Shown here piece after piece: positions 39,619 through 48,837 of a stretch of 64,000 nucleotides of DNA (its first letter is position 1; the number at the start of each line of letters is the position of its first letter). Location: the NCBI RefSeq assembly GCF_042237075.1, contig NZ_JBCGDC010000006.1, forward strand, positions 1 through 64,000, written 5' to 3'. Both the position numbers and the translations under genes were made by a program. A model generated the notes under the pieces. That model did not search any database and had not been told where the DNA came from. It worked only from the letters and a program-made list of their open reading frames with translations. This DNA is from Polymorphospora lycopeni (GTDB lineage Bacteria > Actinomycetota > Actinomycetes > Mycobacteriales > Micromonosporaceae).

Positions 39619-40653
39619 ATGCCTAGATCTCGATCAGCCTTGCGGCTCGCCGATGTAGCCGAGCTGGCCGGCGTTTCGCTGGCCACGGCCTCGCGCGCGC
39701 TAGCCGGTCGCGACGGCGTCAGCGACAAGGTCGCCGAGCATGTCCGCCAGGTCGCGAACCAGCTCGGGTACGTGGCCAACATGCACGCCCGCACCCTCGC
39801 CGGCGGCTCGACCTCCACCGTCGGGCTGATCGTCCACGAGATCGGCGACCCGTACTTCTCCGAGATCGCCAGCGGCGTCATCCGGGTCGCCGGCGAGCGG
39901 GACCTCATGGTCCAGATCTGCCACTCCGGCCGGGACCCGGAGAAGGAGTTCCGGCAGATCCAGACGATCATCGCGCACCGGGCCGGGATCATCATCGTCG
40001 CCGGCTCCGGCTACTGCGACCCACGGGCACAGGCCCGCTCGAAGGCCGCCCTGACGGCGTTCCAGGCCAGCGGCGGCCGGGTCTCGGTGATCGGCCGCCA
40101 CCACCTCACCGCCGACGCCGTGCTGCCCGACAACGAGGCCGCCGGCCGCTCGGCCGCCGAACACCTGCTCTCCCTCGGCCACCGCCGCATCGCCGTGGTG
40201 TCCGGCCCCGACAGCCTGACCACGGTCGAGGACCGGCTGGCCGGCATCGCGGGGGCCATCCAGCGGGGCGGACTGACCTGGTCGGACATCCCGGTCATAC
40301 CCACCAGTTTTACGCGGGACAGTGGACTCCAGGCGACCGAACAGATCCTGCGTGACCATCCCGAGACCACCGCGATCATCGCGCTCACCGACGCGATGGC
40401 CATCGGCGTGCTGTCCGCGCTGCGGGCACACGGAATCGCGGTGCCCGACCGGATCTCGGTGGTCGGCCTCGACGACGTCTCCGTCGCCGCCGACCTCGCC
40501 CCGAGCCTGACCACCGTACGGCTGCCGATGGCCGCCATGGGCGAACTCGCCCTGGCCATGGCGCTCAAGCCGCAGTCGCAACGCCCCCGGCGCAAGTCGA
40601 CCGGCCACCAGCTCGTCGTACGCGACTCGACCGGCCCGGTCCCCTCCGGCTGA
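39619..40653 (+). CDS. LacI-family transcriptional regulator
   Basis: This 344-residue repressor has an N-terminal LacI helix-turn-helix and hinge (ALRLADVAELAGVSLATASR, then VRQVANQLGYVANMHARTLA). The ligand domain has periplasmic-binding-protein fold (STVGLIVHEIGDPYFSEIASG; TAIIALTDAMAIGVLSALRA; VPDRISVVGLDDVSVAADLA). It is divergent from the Liv-type transporter operon with the double operator in between, so it probably represses that operon until the imported sugar-like compound binds. Confidence 0.92.
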   Translation: MPRSRSALRLADVAELAGVSLATASRALAGRDGVSDKVAEHVRQVANQLGYVANMHARTLAGGSTSTVGLIVHEIGDPYFSEIASGVIRVAGERDLMVQICHSGRDPEKEFRQIQTIIAHRAGIIIVAGSGYCDPRAQARSKAALTAFQASGGRVSVIGRHHLTADAVLPDNEAAGRSAAEHLLSLGHRRIAVVSGPDSLTTVEDRLAGIAGAIQRGGLTWSDIPVIPTSFTRDSGLQATEQILRDHPETTAIIALTDAMAIGVLSALRAHGIAVPDRISVVGLDDVSVAADLAPSLTTVRLPMAAMGELALAMALKPQSQRPRRKSTGHQLVVRDSTGPVPSG

Positions 40654-40686
40654 ACCCCGGACCCGCCCCGGTCGGCGGAGCCCGGG

Positions 40687-41049
40687 TCAGCGGGGCGTCT
40701 GCTGGTGGAAGGTCAGCCGCCAGCCGGCCTCCCGGCGCGCGTAGCCGCTGCCGACCAGCGCCGAATACTCCGCCGCGCCCACCCGCACCGCCACCACCCC
40801 GTACGCGACCAGTGCCGTGTCCGGGGTGGGCCGCCGGACCCGCACCTCCTCCAGCCGGTACGACGACCACGGCTGCCCCGACATCGCCTCGATCGCCGCC
40901 GCCCGGTCGTCGATCACCAGCCCGCCGGGCAGCAGCATGACCACCTCGTCGTCGAGGACCCGGCCGTAGAACGCGGCCGCCTCCCCCGGGGTGGACGACA
41001 GCGCCCGCCAGCCCTGCTCCTCCAACTCGAACAGTTCGTCGTACGCCAC
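40687..41049 (-). CDS. NTF2/SnoaL-like protein
   Basis: This 120-residue protein has the NTF2 fold pattern: VAYDELFELEEQGWRAL, AAAFYGRVLDDEVVMLLPGG and a C-terminal YARREAGWRLTFHQQTPR. GTG 41049 is inferred because it lies at the domain start with GGGAGCGG upstream. It is convergent with the LacI gene and 65 bp downstream of the MFS gene. No catalytic residues are conserved enough to infer a reaction. Confidence 0.7.
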   Translation of the reverse strand: MAYDELFELEEQGWRALSSTPGEAAAFYGRVLDDEVVMLLPGGLVIDDRAAAIEAMSGQPWSSYRLEEVRVRRPTPDTALVAYGVVAVRVGAAEYSALVGSGYARREAGWRLTFHQQTPR

Positions 41050-41114
41050 CGGCCGCTCCCTCGCCTTGATCCGGATGTCCGCCGACGGTAACCCGGCACC
41101 GGACGGTCCGCGCC

Positions 41115-42353
41115 TCAGCGCACGGGCGCGTCCACGGCCGGACCCACGGCGGAACCGGCCGCCGGCTCGGCGGACGTCGGCCGCAGGCTCACGGCCAGGA
41201 CGGCGGCCACCAGGCAGAACAGCAGCGGCGCGAACAGCGCCACGTTCAGCGAGGTGAACTCGGCGATCCAGCCCACCAGGGCCGGGCCGGCCAGCAGGCC
41301 AAGATAGCCCATGCCGACCACCCGCGACATGTTCACGCCCTGCGTGCCCTCGCGCAGGTTGCCGGCCGCGGTGAAGAGCTGCGGAACGCTGCCGGACAGC
41401 CCCAGGCCGAGCACCGCCCAGCCGGCCAGCGTCAGCCAGAGCCAGTCCGACGTGGTGACCAGGACCAGACCGGCGGCACCGATCAGCGAGCCGTACCGGA
41501 CGACGGCGACCGGACCGACCCGCATCACGATCCGGTCGGTCACCAGCCGGCCCAGGGTCATCGTCACCGCGAACGCGCCGTAACCGAGCGCGGCCACCGA
41601 CTCCGCCTCGCCGAGATGCTCGGTGATCTGCAGGGCACTCCAGTCGTTGGCGACGCCCTCGGCGAGCATCAGCAGGAACGCGGTGGCGCCCAGCAGCCAC
41701 ACCGTACGCGGGATGCCGGCCCGCCGACGGACCCCGGACGCGGCCTGCGCGGTCGGGGCGTTCTCGTCGCCCCGGGGCAGCAGGCCGGGTACGCAGGCCG
41801 CCATGACCACGACGCCGGCCAGCGCCGACGCCAGCAGGATCGCCGACACCGACCAGCCGGCCGCGATCAGCCCGGCACCCAGCACCGCACCGGCCGCCCC
41901 GCCGATCGAGAACAGCGCGTGGAACGCCGACATGATCGGCCGCCGGTAGGCGCGTTCGACGACGACGGCCTGGGCGTTCATCGCCACGTCCAGCGCCCCG
42001 TTGGCGAACCCGAAGAAGAACAGCGCCAGCCCGAGCGTCACCGCGTCGTACGCCAGACCGGGCAGGTTGACCGTCACGCACAGCAGCGCGGCACCGGCGA
42101 CGGTCGTGGTCCGCGAGCCGATCCGGTCGGCGAGCGGACCGCTGACCTGCATCCCGGCGAAGGCACCGGCGCCGATGAGAAGCAGCAGCAGGCCCAGCGT
42201 CGCGTGCGACACCCCGGTCCGCTGCTGCACGGCGGGAATGTTGACCACCCACATCGCCAGCAGCAGCCCGCCGACGCCGAAGGTGCCGAACACCGACACC
42301 CGGGCCCGCCGCAGCCGGGCCGGATCACCGGCCGGGCTCTTCACGGTCGTCAT
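41115..42353 (-). CDS. Major facilitator superfamily transporter
   Basis: This 412-residue protein has about twelve predicted helices. GPLADRIGSRTTTVAGAALL, between helices 2 and 3, is the MFS motif. FFGFANGALDVAMNAQAVVVE is characteristic of the YbjJ-like group of sugar/unknown MFS carriers. Its ATG (42353) overlaps the stop of the DeoR-type regulator gene by 4 bp (ATGA), so the two are co-translated. The regulator probably controls this carrier. The substrate is not determinable. Confidence 0.88.
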   Translation of the reverse strand: MTTVKSPAGDPARLRRARVSVFGTFGVGGLLLAMWVVNIPAVQQRTGVSHATLGLLLLLIGAGAFAGMQVSGPLADRIGSRTTTVAGAALLCVTVNLPGLAYDAVTLGLALFFFGFANGALDVAMNAQAVVVERAYRRPIMSAFHALFSIGGAAGAVLGAGLIAAGWSVSAILLASALAGVVVMAACVPGLLPRGDENAPTAQAASGVRRRAGIPRTVWLLGATAFLLMLAEGVANDWSALQITEHLGEAESVAALGYGAFAVTMTLGRLVTDRIVMRVGPVAVVRYGSLIGAAGLVLVTTSDWLWLTLAGWAVLGLGLSGSVPQLFTAAGNLREGTQGVNMSRVVGMGYLGLLAGPALVGWIAEFTSLNVALFAPLLFCLVAAVLAVSLRPTSAEPAAGSAVGPAVDAPVR

Positions 42354-43108
42354 ACCGCGACCACCTCCACACCGTTGCGCTCGAAGAAGGCCGACTCGGC
42401 CGCGGTGAACCGGTGGTCGGTGACCACCAGGTCGAACGTCTTCAGGTCGGCGACCCACGCGAACGTGGACTTCTCCCACTTGGAGCGGTCGAAGACCAGG
42501 ATCACCCGCTCGGCGCAGTCGATGGCGGCCGTCTTGACCGCCGCGTCGCCGAGGTCGTACGCGGTGACCCCGCCCGCGACCGACGCCCCGCAGCCGGAGA
42601 CGACCGCGGTGTCGAACCGCAGCCGGCGGATGCCCGCCTCGGCGAGCGGCCCGACGAAGGCCAGCTCGCCGGCCCGCACCTCGCCGCCGGGGCAGATCAG
42701 CCGGACGTCGCGCCGGCCGGCGAGCACGTTCGCGGCGGTCAGTGACAGCGGCATGACCCGCAGCGGCCGGTCGCCGACCGCACGGGCGATCTCGACGCAG
42801 GTGGTGCCGCTGTCGAGCAGCACCGCCTCGTCGGTGCCGAGCCGGTCGGCGACGGCCGCGGCGATGCGGGCCTTGGCGTCGACGTTGGCCGTGGCCCGGC
42901 TGGCGTACGACAGCTCGGCGCCGCGCAGCGCGAGCCGCCGGGCGCCGCCGTGCACCCGCCGCAGCACGCCCTTGTGGTCGAGTTCGATCAGGTCGCGGCG
43001 GATCGTCGCCTCCGACGTGGCGAGCCGGGCGGCGAGGTCGGCGACGGTGACCGCCTCCTCGGTCGCGACGGTCTGCTCGATCCGGCGCTGCCGCTCCTGC
43101 ACGTCCAT
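42350..43108 (-). CDS. DeoR-family transcriptional regulator
   Basis: This 252-residue regulator has the DeoR helix-turn-helix at the N-terminus (VTVADLAARLATSEATIRRD, ending GVLRRVHGGARRL) and a DeoR sugar-phosphate-binding C-terminal domain (VLLDSGTTCVEIARAV, ICPGGEVRAGELAFVGPLAE, RVILVFDRSKWEKSTFAWVA). Family members sense phosphorylated sugars. It is coupled to the MFS gene downstream and preceded by a palindrome likely to be its own operator. Confidence 0.92.
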   Translation of the reverse strand: MDVQERQRRIEQTVATEEAVTVADLAARLATSEATIRRDLIELDHKGVLRRVHGGARRLALRGAELSYASRATANVDAKARIAAAVADRLGTDEAVLLDSGTTCVEIARAVGDRPLRVMPLSLTAANVLAGRRDVRLICPGGEVRAGELAFVGPLAEAGIRRLRFDTAVVSGCGASVAGGVTAYDLGDAAVKTAAIDCAERVILVFDRSKWEKSTFAWVADLKTFDLVVTDHRFTAAESAFFERNGVEVVAV

Positions 43109-43151
43109 GACGGAAAAAGATACGCATCACTGTACGAACACGCAAGAACAC

Positions 43152-43165
43152 TGTTCATATGAACA
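43152..43165. promoter_or_regulatory. Palindromic operator upstream of the DeoR gene
   Basis: TGTTCATATGAACA is a perfect 14-bp palindrome 43 bp before the regulator start. Two more GAACA half sites occur close by, at 43135-43139 and 43146-43150. The cluster suggests autoregulation of the deoR-MFS operon. Confidence 0.55.
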
Positions 43166-43210
43166 ACTGGTTCGGCCGTGCGAGGACCCCGCACCGGGCC
43201 GGGTCTCGGG

Positions 43211-44263
43211 TCAGGCGGCCGGGTCGACCAGCCGTACGCCGGCCGGGGTCGGACCCTCCATCGCGGCGAGCGCGGCCGGCGCGTCGGCCAGGCCCAGCGT
43301 GCCGGTGACCAGGTCAGCCGGACGCAGCCGCCCGGCGCCGATCAGGCCGAGCAGCCCCGGATAGGCGTGCGCCGCCATGCCGTGGCTGCCCAGCACCTCC
43401 AGCTCGTACGCGATGACCAGCTCCATCGGCACCGCCGGCCGGCCGAGCGCGGGCGGCAGCAGGCCGACCTGCACGTGCCGGCCACGCCGGCGCAGCCCGG
43501 CGATCGACGCCACGCAGGTGTCGACGCTGCCCAGCGCGTCCAGGGACAGGTGTGCCCCACCGCCGGTACGGTCCCGTACGGCCGCCGCCACCTCGTCCGG
43601 CCCGGCAAGCCCGGCGGCGGCCACGACCTCCGCCGCACCCAACCGCCGGGCCAGGTCCAGGGCGGCCGGGGCGACGTCGACGGCGACGACCCGGGCACCG
43701 GCCGCCGCCGCGATCATGACGGCGGACAGGCCCACCCCGCCGCACCCCAGCACCGCCACCCACTCCCCCGCCGCGACCCGGCCCTGCTGCACGACCGCCC
43801 GGAACGAGGTGGCGAACCGGCAGCCGAGCGCCGCCGCCGCGGGGAAGTCGATCCCGTCGGGCAACCCGACGAGGTTGACGTCGGCGTCCCGGACCACGAC
43901 GTACTCGGCGAACGAACCCCAGTGGGTGAAGCCGGGCTGGGTCTGCCGCTCGCAGACCTGCTGGTCGCCGGCCAGACAGGCCGGACAGCGGCCGCAGGCA
44001 CAGACGAACGGGGCGGTGACCCGCGCGCCGGGCCGCCAACCGGTCACCCCCGCCCCGACCGCCTCGACGACACCGGCGAACTCGTGACCGGGCACGTGCG
44101 GCAGACGGATGTCGGGATCATGCCCGCGCCAGCCGTGCCAGTCACTGCGGCACAGGCCGGTGGCCAGCACCCGGACCACCGCGCCGCCCGGCGGCGGCAC
44201 CGGGTCGGCGACCGTCCGCACCTCGGGTCGTACGCCGAACTCGTCGAACACCACCGCACGCAC
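43211..44263 (-). CDS. Zinc-dependent alcohol dehydrogenase family protein
   Basis: This 350-residue MDR-family dehydrogenase has catalytic zinc ligands Cys38 (in GLCRSDWHGWRG) and the His of PGHEFAGVVEAVG. The structural zinc lobe is CACGRCPACLAGDQQVC. The Rossmann motif GCGGVGLSAVMIA and a following Asp (VVAVDVAP) favour NAD as cofactor. The substrate is unknown but probably an alcohol or polyol. It lies upstream of the DeoR-MFS operon in the same direction, with a 102-bp interval that contains the operator, so it is probably transcribed separately. Confidence 0.88.
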   Translation of the reverse strand: MRAVVFDEFGVRPEVRTVADPVPPPGGAVVRVLATGLCRSDWHGWRGHDPDIRLPHVPGHEFAGVVEAVGAGVTGWRPGARVTAPFVCACGRCPACLAGDQQVCERQTQPGFTHWGSFAEYVVVRDADVNLVGLPDGIDFPAAAALGCRFATSFRAVVQQGRVAAGEWVAVLGCGGVGLSAVMIAAAAGARVVAVDVAPAALDLARRLGAAEVVAAAGLAGPDEVAAAVRDRTGGGAHLSLDALGSVDTCVASIAGLRRRGRHVQVGLLPPALGRPAVPMELVIAYELEVLGSHGMAAHAYPGLLGLIGAGRLRPADLVTGTLGLADAPAALAAMEGPTPAGVRLVDPAA

Positions 44264-44448
44264 GCCGCGACCCTACCGGGTCCCGCCGGGCCGACTACCG
44301 TAGCCACTTTCCAGCCCGGTCCTGGCGCCGGCCCCTCCTCGAGCACAGTCCGCCCGCCTGTCGTCACGACCGCCTGTCCCTGGCCGATGCCACGACCAGC
44401 CGGGAATCGCGCTGTTCAGCCACGCGGCTCACGTTGTCCCGGCCGAGG

Positions 44449-46605
44449 TCAGGAACTCGTGAGAATGACGAGTTGCCGGGTCGCCCGGGTCATCGCCACG
44501 TAGCGGTCCACCGCTCCCTCGATGCCCTCGCCGAACGACTGCGGATCGACGAGGACGACCAGGTCGAACTCGAGCCCCTTCGACAGTTCCGGGGTCAACG
44601 ACCGGACCCGGGAGGTGGCCCGGAACGTCGGATCCCCGATGACACAGGCGATCCCTTCGGCGTGCGCGGCGAGCCAGGTGTCGAGGATCGAGCCCAGATC
44701 CGAAGCAGACCCGTGTACGACGGGGACGTCACCGTCGCGGATCGAGGTCGGTACGTTGGCGTCCGGCAGCACGGCCCGGATGACCGGCTCGGCCTGTGCC
44801 ATGACCTCTTTCGGCGTGCGGTAGTTGATGGTCAGCGAGGCCAGGTTGATCCGGTCGAGTCCGATCCGCTCGAGCCGTTCCCGCCACGACTCCGTGAACC
44901 CGTGCCTGGCCTGGGCCCGGTCCCCGACGATGGTGAAGCTCCGCGACGGGCACCGCAGGAGCAACATCTGCCACTGCGCGTCGGTCAACTCCTGCGCCTC
45001 GTCCACGACGATGTGCGCGAACGGGCCGGCGAGCCGGTCCGGCGCGCCGGCGGGCAACGTGGTCTCGTCGACCAGGGCGTCCTGGAAGTCCTCGCCACGA
45101 AGCATCGTCACCAGGCCCACACCGTATTCGTCGTCGACGGACTCGATCAGGTCGTCGACGACCCTGGTCATGCGCTCACGCTCGGCGGCGACGGCGGCGC
45201 TGTGCCGACGTCGGCGTCGGGACACCTCCGGGTCGCCGAGCCGCTGCCGCGCCGCGTCGAGAAACGGCAGGTCGGACACGGTCCACGCCTGGGCGTCCTG
45301 GCGTTGCAGCCGCCGGACGTCGTCGGCGTCGAGCCAGGGGGCGCACCGGCGCAGGTAGGCGGGTACCGACCACAGGTCGCCGACCAGGTCGGCGGCTTCG
45401 AGCAGCGGCCACGCGCGGTTGAACGCCGTACGCAGTTCGCTGTTCCGCAGCAGCGACCCGCGGACCAGGTCGGGCGATTCGTCGCCGTCGTACCTGTCCA
45501 CCAGGATCGTGAGCAGTTCCTCCCAGATCTCGTCGCGCGCCTCGTTGTGCGGGGTCCCCGGTGCCGGCGCCTCGAACGCCTCGGCCCAGTCGTCGGCGGT
45601 CAGCCGGATGTCGGACTCGTCGGTCGCGATCCTCATCCCGCCGGTCGGCGGCTCCTCGTAGAACCGGACCGCCGCCTCGATCGCCTCGACCAGGTCCGCG
45701 GACGACTTCAGGCGGGCCACGTCCGGGTCGGTCTCGACCGCCGCGGCGGCTCCCTCGGCGACCAGGTCCCGCAGCGTGCAGGTCTGTACGTCCTCCTCGC
45801 CGAGGCTGGGCAGGACGTCGGCGACGTAGGCCAGGTAGGGCTGGTGCGGCCCGACGAACAGCACGCCGCCGCGGCGGTGCCCCAGGCGCGGGTCGGAGTA
45901 CAGCAGGTATGCGGTGCGGTGCAGGGCGACGACGGTCTTTCCCGTGCCCGGGCCGCCGTCGACGACCAGAGCGCCGCTGGATCCGGCCCGGATGATGGCG
46001 TCCTGGTCGGCCTGGATGGTGCCGAGCACGTCCCGCATCCGGGCCGACCGGCTGCCGCTCAGGCTGGCGATGAAGGCGGACTGGTCGTCGAGCGCGGCGG
46101 CATGCCCGGTGAACTCGTCGGGCACGAACACCTCGTCCCAGTAGTCGGTGATCCGGTCACGGGTCCAGCGGTACCGGCGGCGGCTCGTCAGACCCATCGG
46201 GTTGGCGTGGGTCGCGCCGAAGAACGGCTCCGCCGCGGGTGACCGCCAGTCGACCAGCAGCCGGCGGCCCGCGCTGTCGGTGAGGCCGAGCCGTCCGACG
46301 TACACGGGCTCCGGGTCGTCCGCCAGGACAATGTGCCCGAGGCACAGGTCCAGGCCGAAGCGACGCAGGGTGCGCAGGCGTGCGGTCAGCCGGTGGACCT
46401 CCTGGTCCCGGTCCAGCGCCGACTGGCCCAGGCCGCCGGGCGCCCTGCGGGCGGCGGCCAGGCGGTCGGACAGGTCGGCGACCGACCGCTCGAGGCTCTC
46501 CGCGATCGCCGCGAAATGCCGCTCGTCGGCGGCGACCAGCCCCGGGTCGGCCTTGGCGGAGAGGTGGTCGGGAAGATCGAACGCGCTGGTGGTCGGCGGG
46601 TTCAT
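44449..46605 (-). CDS. helR: HelR-type RNA polymerase-recycling ATPase
   Basis: This 718-residue UvrD/Rep-like superfamily 1 protein is of the HelD/HelR class. An N-terminal coiled-coil-like arm (ADERHFAAIAESLERSVADL) is followed by Walker A VDGGPGTGKTVVALHR near residue 215. Walker B is VVDEAQELTDAQWQ near 530, then TIVGDRAQARHGF, and a C-terminal AMTRATRQLVILTS. HelR releases stalled or rifamycin-bound RNA polymerase, giving rifamycin tolerance. A rifamycin-associated element lies 114 bp upstream, which supports HelR rather than generic HelD. The helR identity is from family knowledge, not a search. Confidence 0.82.
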   Translation of the reverse strand: MNPPTTSAFDLPDHLSAKADPGLVAADERHFAAIAESLERSVADLSDRLAAARRAPGGLGQSALDRDQEVHRLTARLRTLRRFGLDLCLGHIVLADDPEPVYVGRLGLTDSAGRRLLVDWRSPAAEPFFGATHANPMGLTSRRRYRWTRDRITDYWDEVFVPDEFTGHAAALDDQSAFIASLSGSRSARMRDVLGTIQADQDAIIRAGSSGALVVDGGPGTGKTVVALHRTAYLLYSDPRLGHRRGGVLFVGPHQPYLAYVADVLPSLGEEDVQTCTLRDLVAEGAAAAVETDPDVARLKSSADLVEAIEAAVRFYEEPPTGGMRIATDESDIRLTADDWAEAFEAPAPGTPHNEARDEIWEELLTILVDRYDGDESPDLVRGSLLRNSELRTAFNRAWPLLEAADLVGDLWSVPAYLRRCAPWLDADDVRRLQRQDAQAWTVSDLPFLDAARQRLGDPEVSRRRRRHSAAVAAERERMTRVVDDLIESVDDEYGVGLVTMLRGEDFQDALVDETTLPAGAPDRLAGPFAHIVVDEAQELTDAQWQMLLLRCPSRSFTIVGDRAQARHGFTESWRERLERIGLDRINLASLTINYRTPKEVMAQAEPVIRAVLPDANVPTSIRDGDVPVVHGSASDLGSILDTWLAAHAEGIACVIGDPTFRATSRVRSLTPELSKGLEFDLVVLVDPQSFGEGIEGAVDRYVAMTRATRQLVILTSS

Positions 46606-46718
46606 GTCATCAGCTCCGATCGCGGGCCGTCGGCATCGACAGACGCACCTTCACGCCCCGCTTGCTTATGTTCCGGCCTGGTGTTCTGGCCTCGGCCGGC
46701 GATTCTGCGGCACAACCC

Positions 46719-46737
46719 GGGTCTTGCCGCAAGCCCC
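46719..46737 (-). promoter_or_regulatory. Rifamycin-associated element (RAE)
   Basis: On the minus strand this reads GGGGCTTGCGGCAAGACCC, an inverted repeat centred on CTTGCGGCAAG. It matches, as I recall it, the RAE found upstream of rifamycin-inactivating genes and helR in actinomycetes. It lies about 114 bp before the helR start, oriented to drive it. Confidence 0.7.
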
Positions 46738-46848
46738 CCGGTGCGCTATACGTTGAGAGTGGCAGGGAGTCGTCGCACTCCTTCCGGTTACCCTCAGACA
46801 CCGGTTCCCAGCCAGGAAATGTCATCGGTGGACGCTAGGGTCCACGCC

Positions 46849-47232
46849 GTGGATGAGACCTCGACGACCCGGCAGGCCGCGCTCGACTACGTCGATCGTC
46901 TGGAAAACCGCGACTGGCCCGGATTGGCCGTCCTGCTCACCGACGACGTCGTCTACGAGATGCCACAGACCCGGGAGCGACTCCGTGGCAGGGACGCGTT
47001 CGTGCGGTTCAACATCGAGTATCCCGGCGACTGGCACCTACGGATACGGCAGTTGGCCGCCGACGGCCGGGTCGCCGCCCTGTGGCTCGATTTCCGGGTC
47101 GGCGCCGACCAGCAGGACGCGTGCGTCTGGCTCGATGTGTCCGAGCACGGCCTGATCAGCCGGGTCGTCGACTACTGGCCCGAACCGTACGAACCGCCAC
47201 CGGGCCGGGAACACCTCGTGGAGCGGTGGTAA
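46849..47232 (+). CDS. SnoaL/NTF2-like protein
   Basis: This 127-residue protein has a SnoaL-like fold: AALDYVDRLENRDWPGLAVL, then DDVVYEMPQTRERLRGRDAF, ending RVVDYWPEPYEPP. Such proteins range from polyketide cyclases to ketosteroid-isomerase-like proteins of unknown role. GTG 46849 with AGGG 8 nt upstream is chosen; an ATG at 46819 would add ten residues but has no well-spaced ribosome site. It is divergent from helR. Confidence 0.75.
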   Translation: MDETSTTRQAALDYVDRLENRDWPGLAVLLTDDVVYEMPQTRERLRGRDAFVRFNIEYPGDWHLRIRQLAADGRVAALWLDFRVGADQQDACVWLDVSEHGLISRVVDYWPEPYEPPPGREHLVERW

Positions 47233-47368
47233 TGCCCCACCACCGCCGGTGTCTTCCGCTGACCAGGCCATGGATGAACGTCGCCGTATCGGTCCCGGCT
47301 CTTGACCTCGACCGAACTTGAGCTTCTACGTTCGTCCCACCAGCCATCTGTCACCGGAGGCATCGCAC

Positions 47369-47836
47369 ATGACGACGCAGCACGTTTCCGACGCCGGACT
47401 CGCCGCTCAACCGGCCGCATACTGGACCGGCGTGGCATACGAGGCCCTCATCGCCTTCACCCGTGCCCGACAGGCCGAGCTCGGCTTCACCCAGCCCCAG
47501 TTCTGGCTGCTGCGCAACCTGTCGAAGAACGACATCTCGCCCGACGGCCACGGCATGACGATCCCCGAACTCGAACACGCGATGAGCACCTACCTTCGGC
47601 CCGGGGACGACCTGGTGGCCGAGGCGGAAGTCCTACTGGAACGCGGCTGGCTCACCCGGGACGACGCGAACCGCTTGTGGATCACCGAGGTCGGAGACGA
47701 GGCCCGTACCGACCTCAAGAAGCACGCCCCGGCCATCCGCGACCAGATCCACCAGGGAATCGACGATTCCGACTACGTCACGGCCCTGAAGGTGCTCCGG
47801 CAGATGATCCGGAACACCGGCGGCCCCACGGCCTGA
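47369..47836 (+). CDS. MarR-like winged-helix regulator
   Basis: This 155-residue protein has a winged-helix layout (AYEALIAFTRARQAELGFTQ, FWLLRNLSKNDISPDGHGMT, AEVLLERGWLTRDDANRLWI), resembling MarR-type regulators. The recognition helix region is less typical, so the DNA target is unclear. ATG 47369 has GGAGG 8 nt upstream. It is convergent with the ADP-ribosylglycohydrolase gene. Confidence 0.65.
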   Translation: MTTQHVSDAGLAAQPAAYWTGVAYEALIAFTRARQAELGFTQPQFWLLRNLSKNDISPDGHGMTIPELEHAMSTYLRPGDDLVAEAEVLLERGWLTRDDANRLWITEVGDEARTDLKKHAPAIRDQIHQGIDDSDYVTALKVLRQMIRNTGGPTA

Positions 47837-47895
47837 TCGCCCGACCACACGTCGTCCGCACTGGTGACGAAGCCAAAGACCCTCGTGGCACGGCG

Positions 47896-48795
47896 TCATG
47901 TCGCCGGCGGCAGAACACCCGGTAGCGGCTCGCGGTGTTCCAGCCATCCGGCCGGAATCCCGCCCGGCCCGACCCCCGTGTACGACCCGACGATGCCGCC
48001 CACGATCGCCGCGGTGGTGTCGACGTCGCCACCGGCCTCGACACACGCCCGGATCGCCGCCGGATAGTCGTCGATCCGGGTGGCGGCGACCCACAACGCG
48101 AACGGCACCGTGTCGAAGGCCAGGATCTTCGAGCCGTTGCCGAGTTCGTAGGCGGCCTCGGCCACACCCACGCCCCGCAGTCGCCCGGCCCGGACGATCC
48201 CGGTCCGGACCCGGCTGTCGATGAGGTGGGCCAGCACCACCTCGAACAGTTCGTGGGGATCGGGCCGGTGCCGGGTCAGCCGGGCCCATCCGGCCTCGGC
48301 GGCGGCGACCGCCACCGCGACCGCACCGAGGACGGCCTCGGGGTGGGTGTGGGTGACCTGCGCCGAACGCATGGCCTGCAGTGCGGCGGTACGGCTGTCC
48401 CCGGCGTGGAAGGCACCGAGCGGCGCCACCCGCATGGCCGCTCCGTTGCCCATCGATCCCCGGCCGCCGAACGCGGCGCCGGCCGCCGCCTGCCAGGTCA
48501 CACCTTCCTGGAGTTGGCGCAGCAGAACGGCCGTACCTCCGCCGTAGCCACGGTAGGGATCGAAGCGTCCGGCGAAACGTACGGCCAGTCGATCCTGGTC
48601 GATACCGGCGTGTTCCCGTAACTCGTCGACGATCGAGCAGGCCATCTCGGTGTCGTCGGTCCACCGCCACGGCGGCTCCGGCAGGTACCAGTCGCTCCGT
48701 ACGGAAACGCCGCCGGAAAGGAGGAACTGGGCGCCCAGCGCGTCGCCCACCGACAGTCCGTCCAGGCTGTCGTAACAAAGGTCCAGCATGGTCAT
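47896..48795 (-). CDS. ADP-ribosylglycohydrolase family protein
   Basis: This 299-residue protein has the family metal-binding motifs: GLSVGDALGAQF at the N-terminus, WTDDTEMACS near residue 45 and GGDVDTTAAIVGGIVGSYTG near 250. These Asp residues bind two Mg ions that catalyse removal of ADP-ribose from arginine, DNA bases or small molecules. The GRGSMGNGAAMRVAPLG loop is also typical. It is just downstream of an APH-like kinase gene on the same strand, with a gap of about 40 bp. Confidence 0.9.
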   Translation of the reverse strand: MTMLDLCYDSLDGLSVGDALGAQFLLSGGVSVRSDWYLPEPPWRWTDDTEMACSIVDELREHAGIDQDRLAVRFAGRFDPYRGYGGGTAVLLRQLQEGVTWQAAAGAAFGGRGSMGNGAAMRVAPLGAFHAGDSRTAALQAMRSAQVTHTHPEAVLGAVAVAVAAAEAGWARLTRHRPDPHELFEVVLAHLIDSRVRTGIVRAGRLRGVGVAEAAYELGNGSKILAFDTVPFALWVAATRIDDYPAAIRACVEAGGDVDTTAAIVGGIVGSYTGVGPGGIPAGWLEHREPLPGVLPPAT

Positions 48796-48837
48796 GTACG
48801 GCTCATCCTGCCAGACGGCCCACCACGCCGGCCCGGC

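Noticed and set aside
40687..42252. Long minus-strand open frame across the NTF2-like and MFS genes
   Set aside because: Only its C-terminal 120 codons look like a protein (NTF2-like); the rest is out of frame with the MFS gene.
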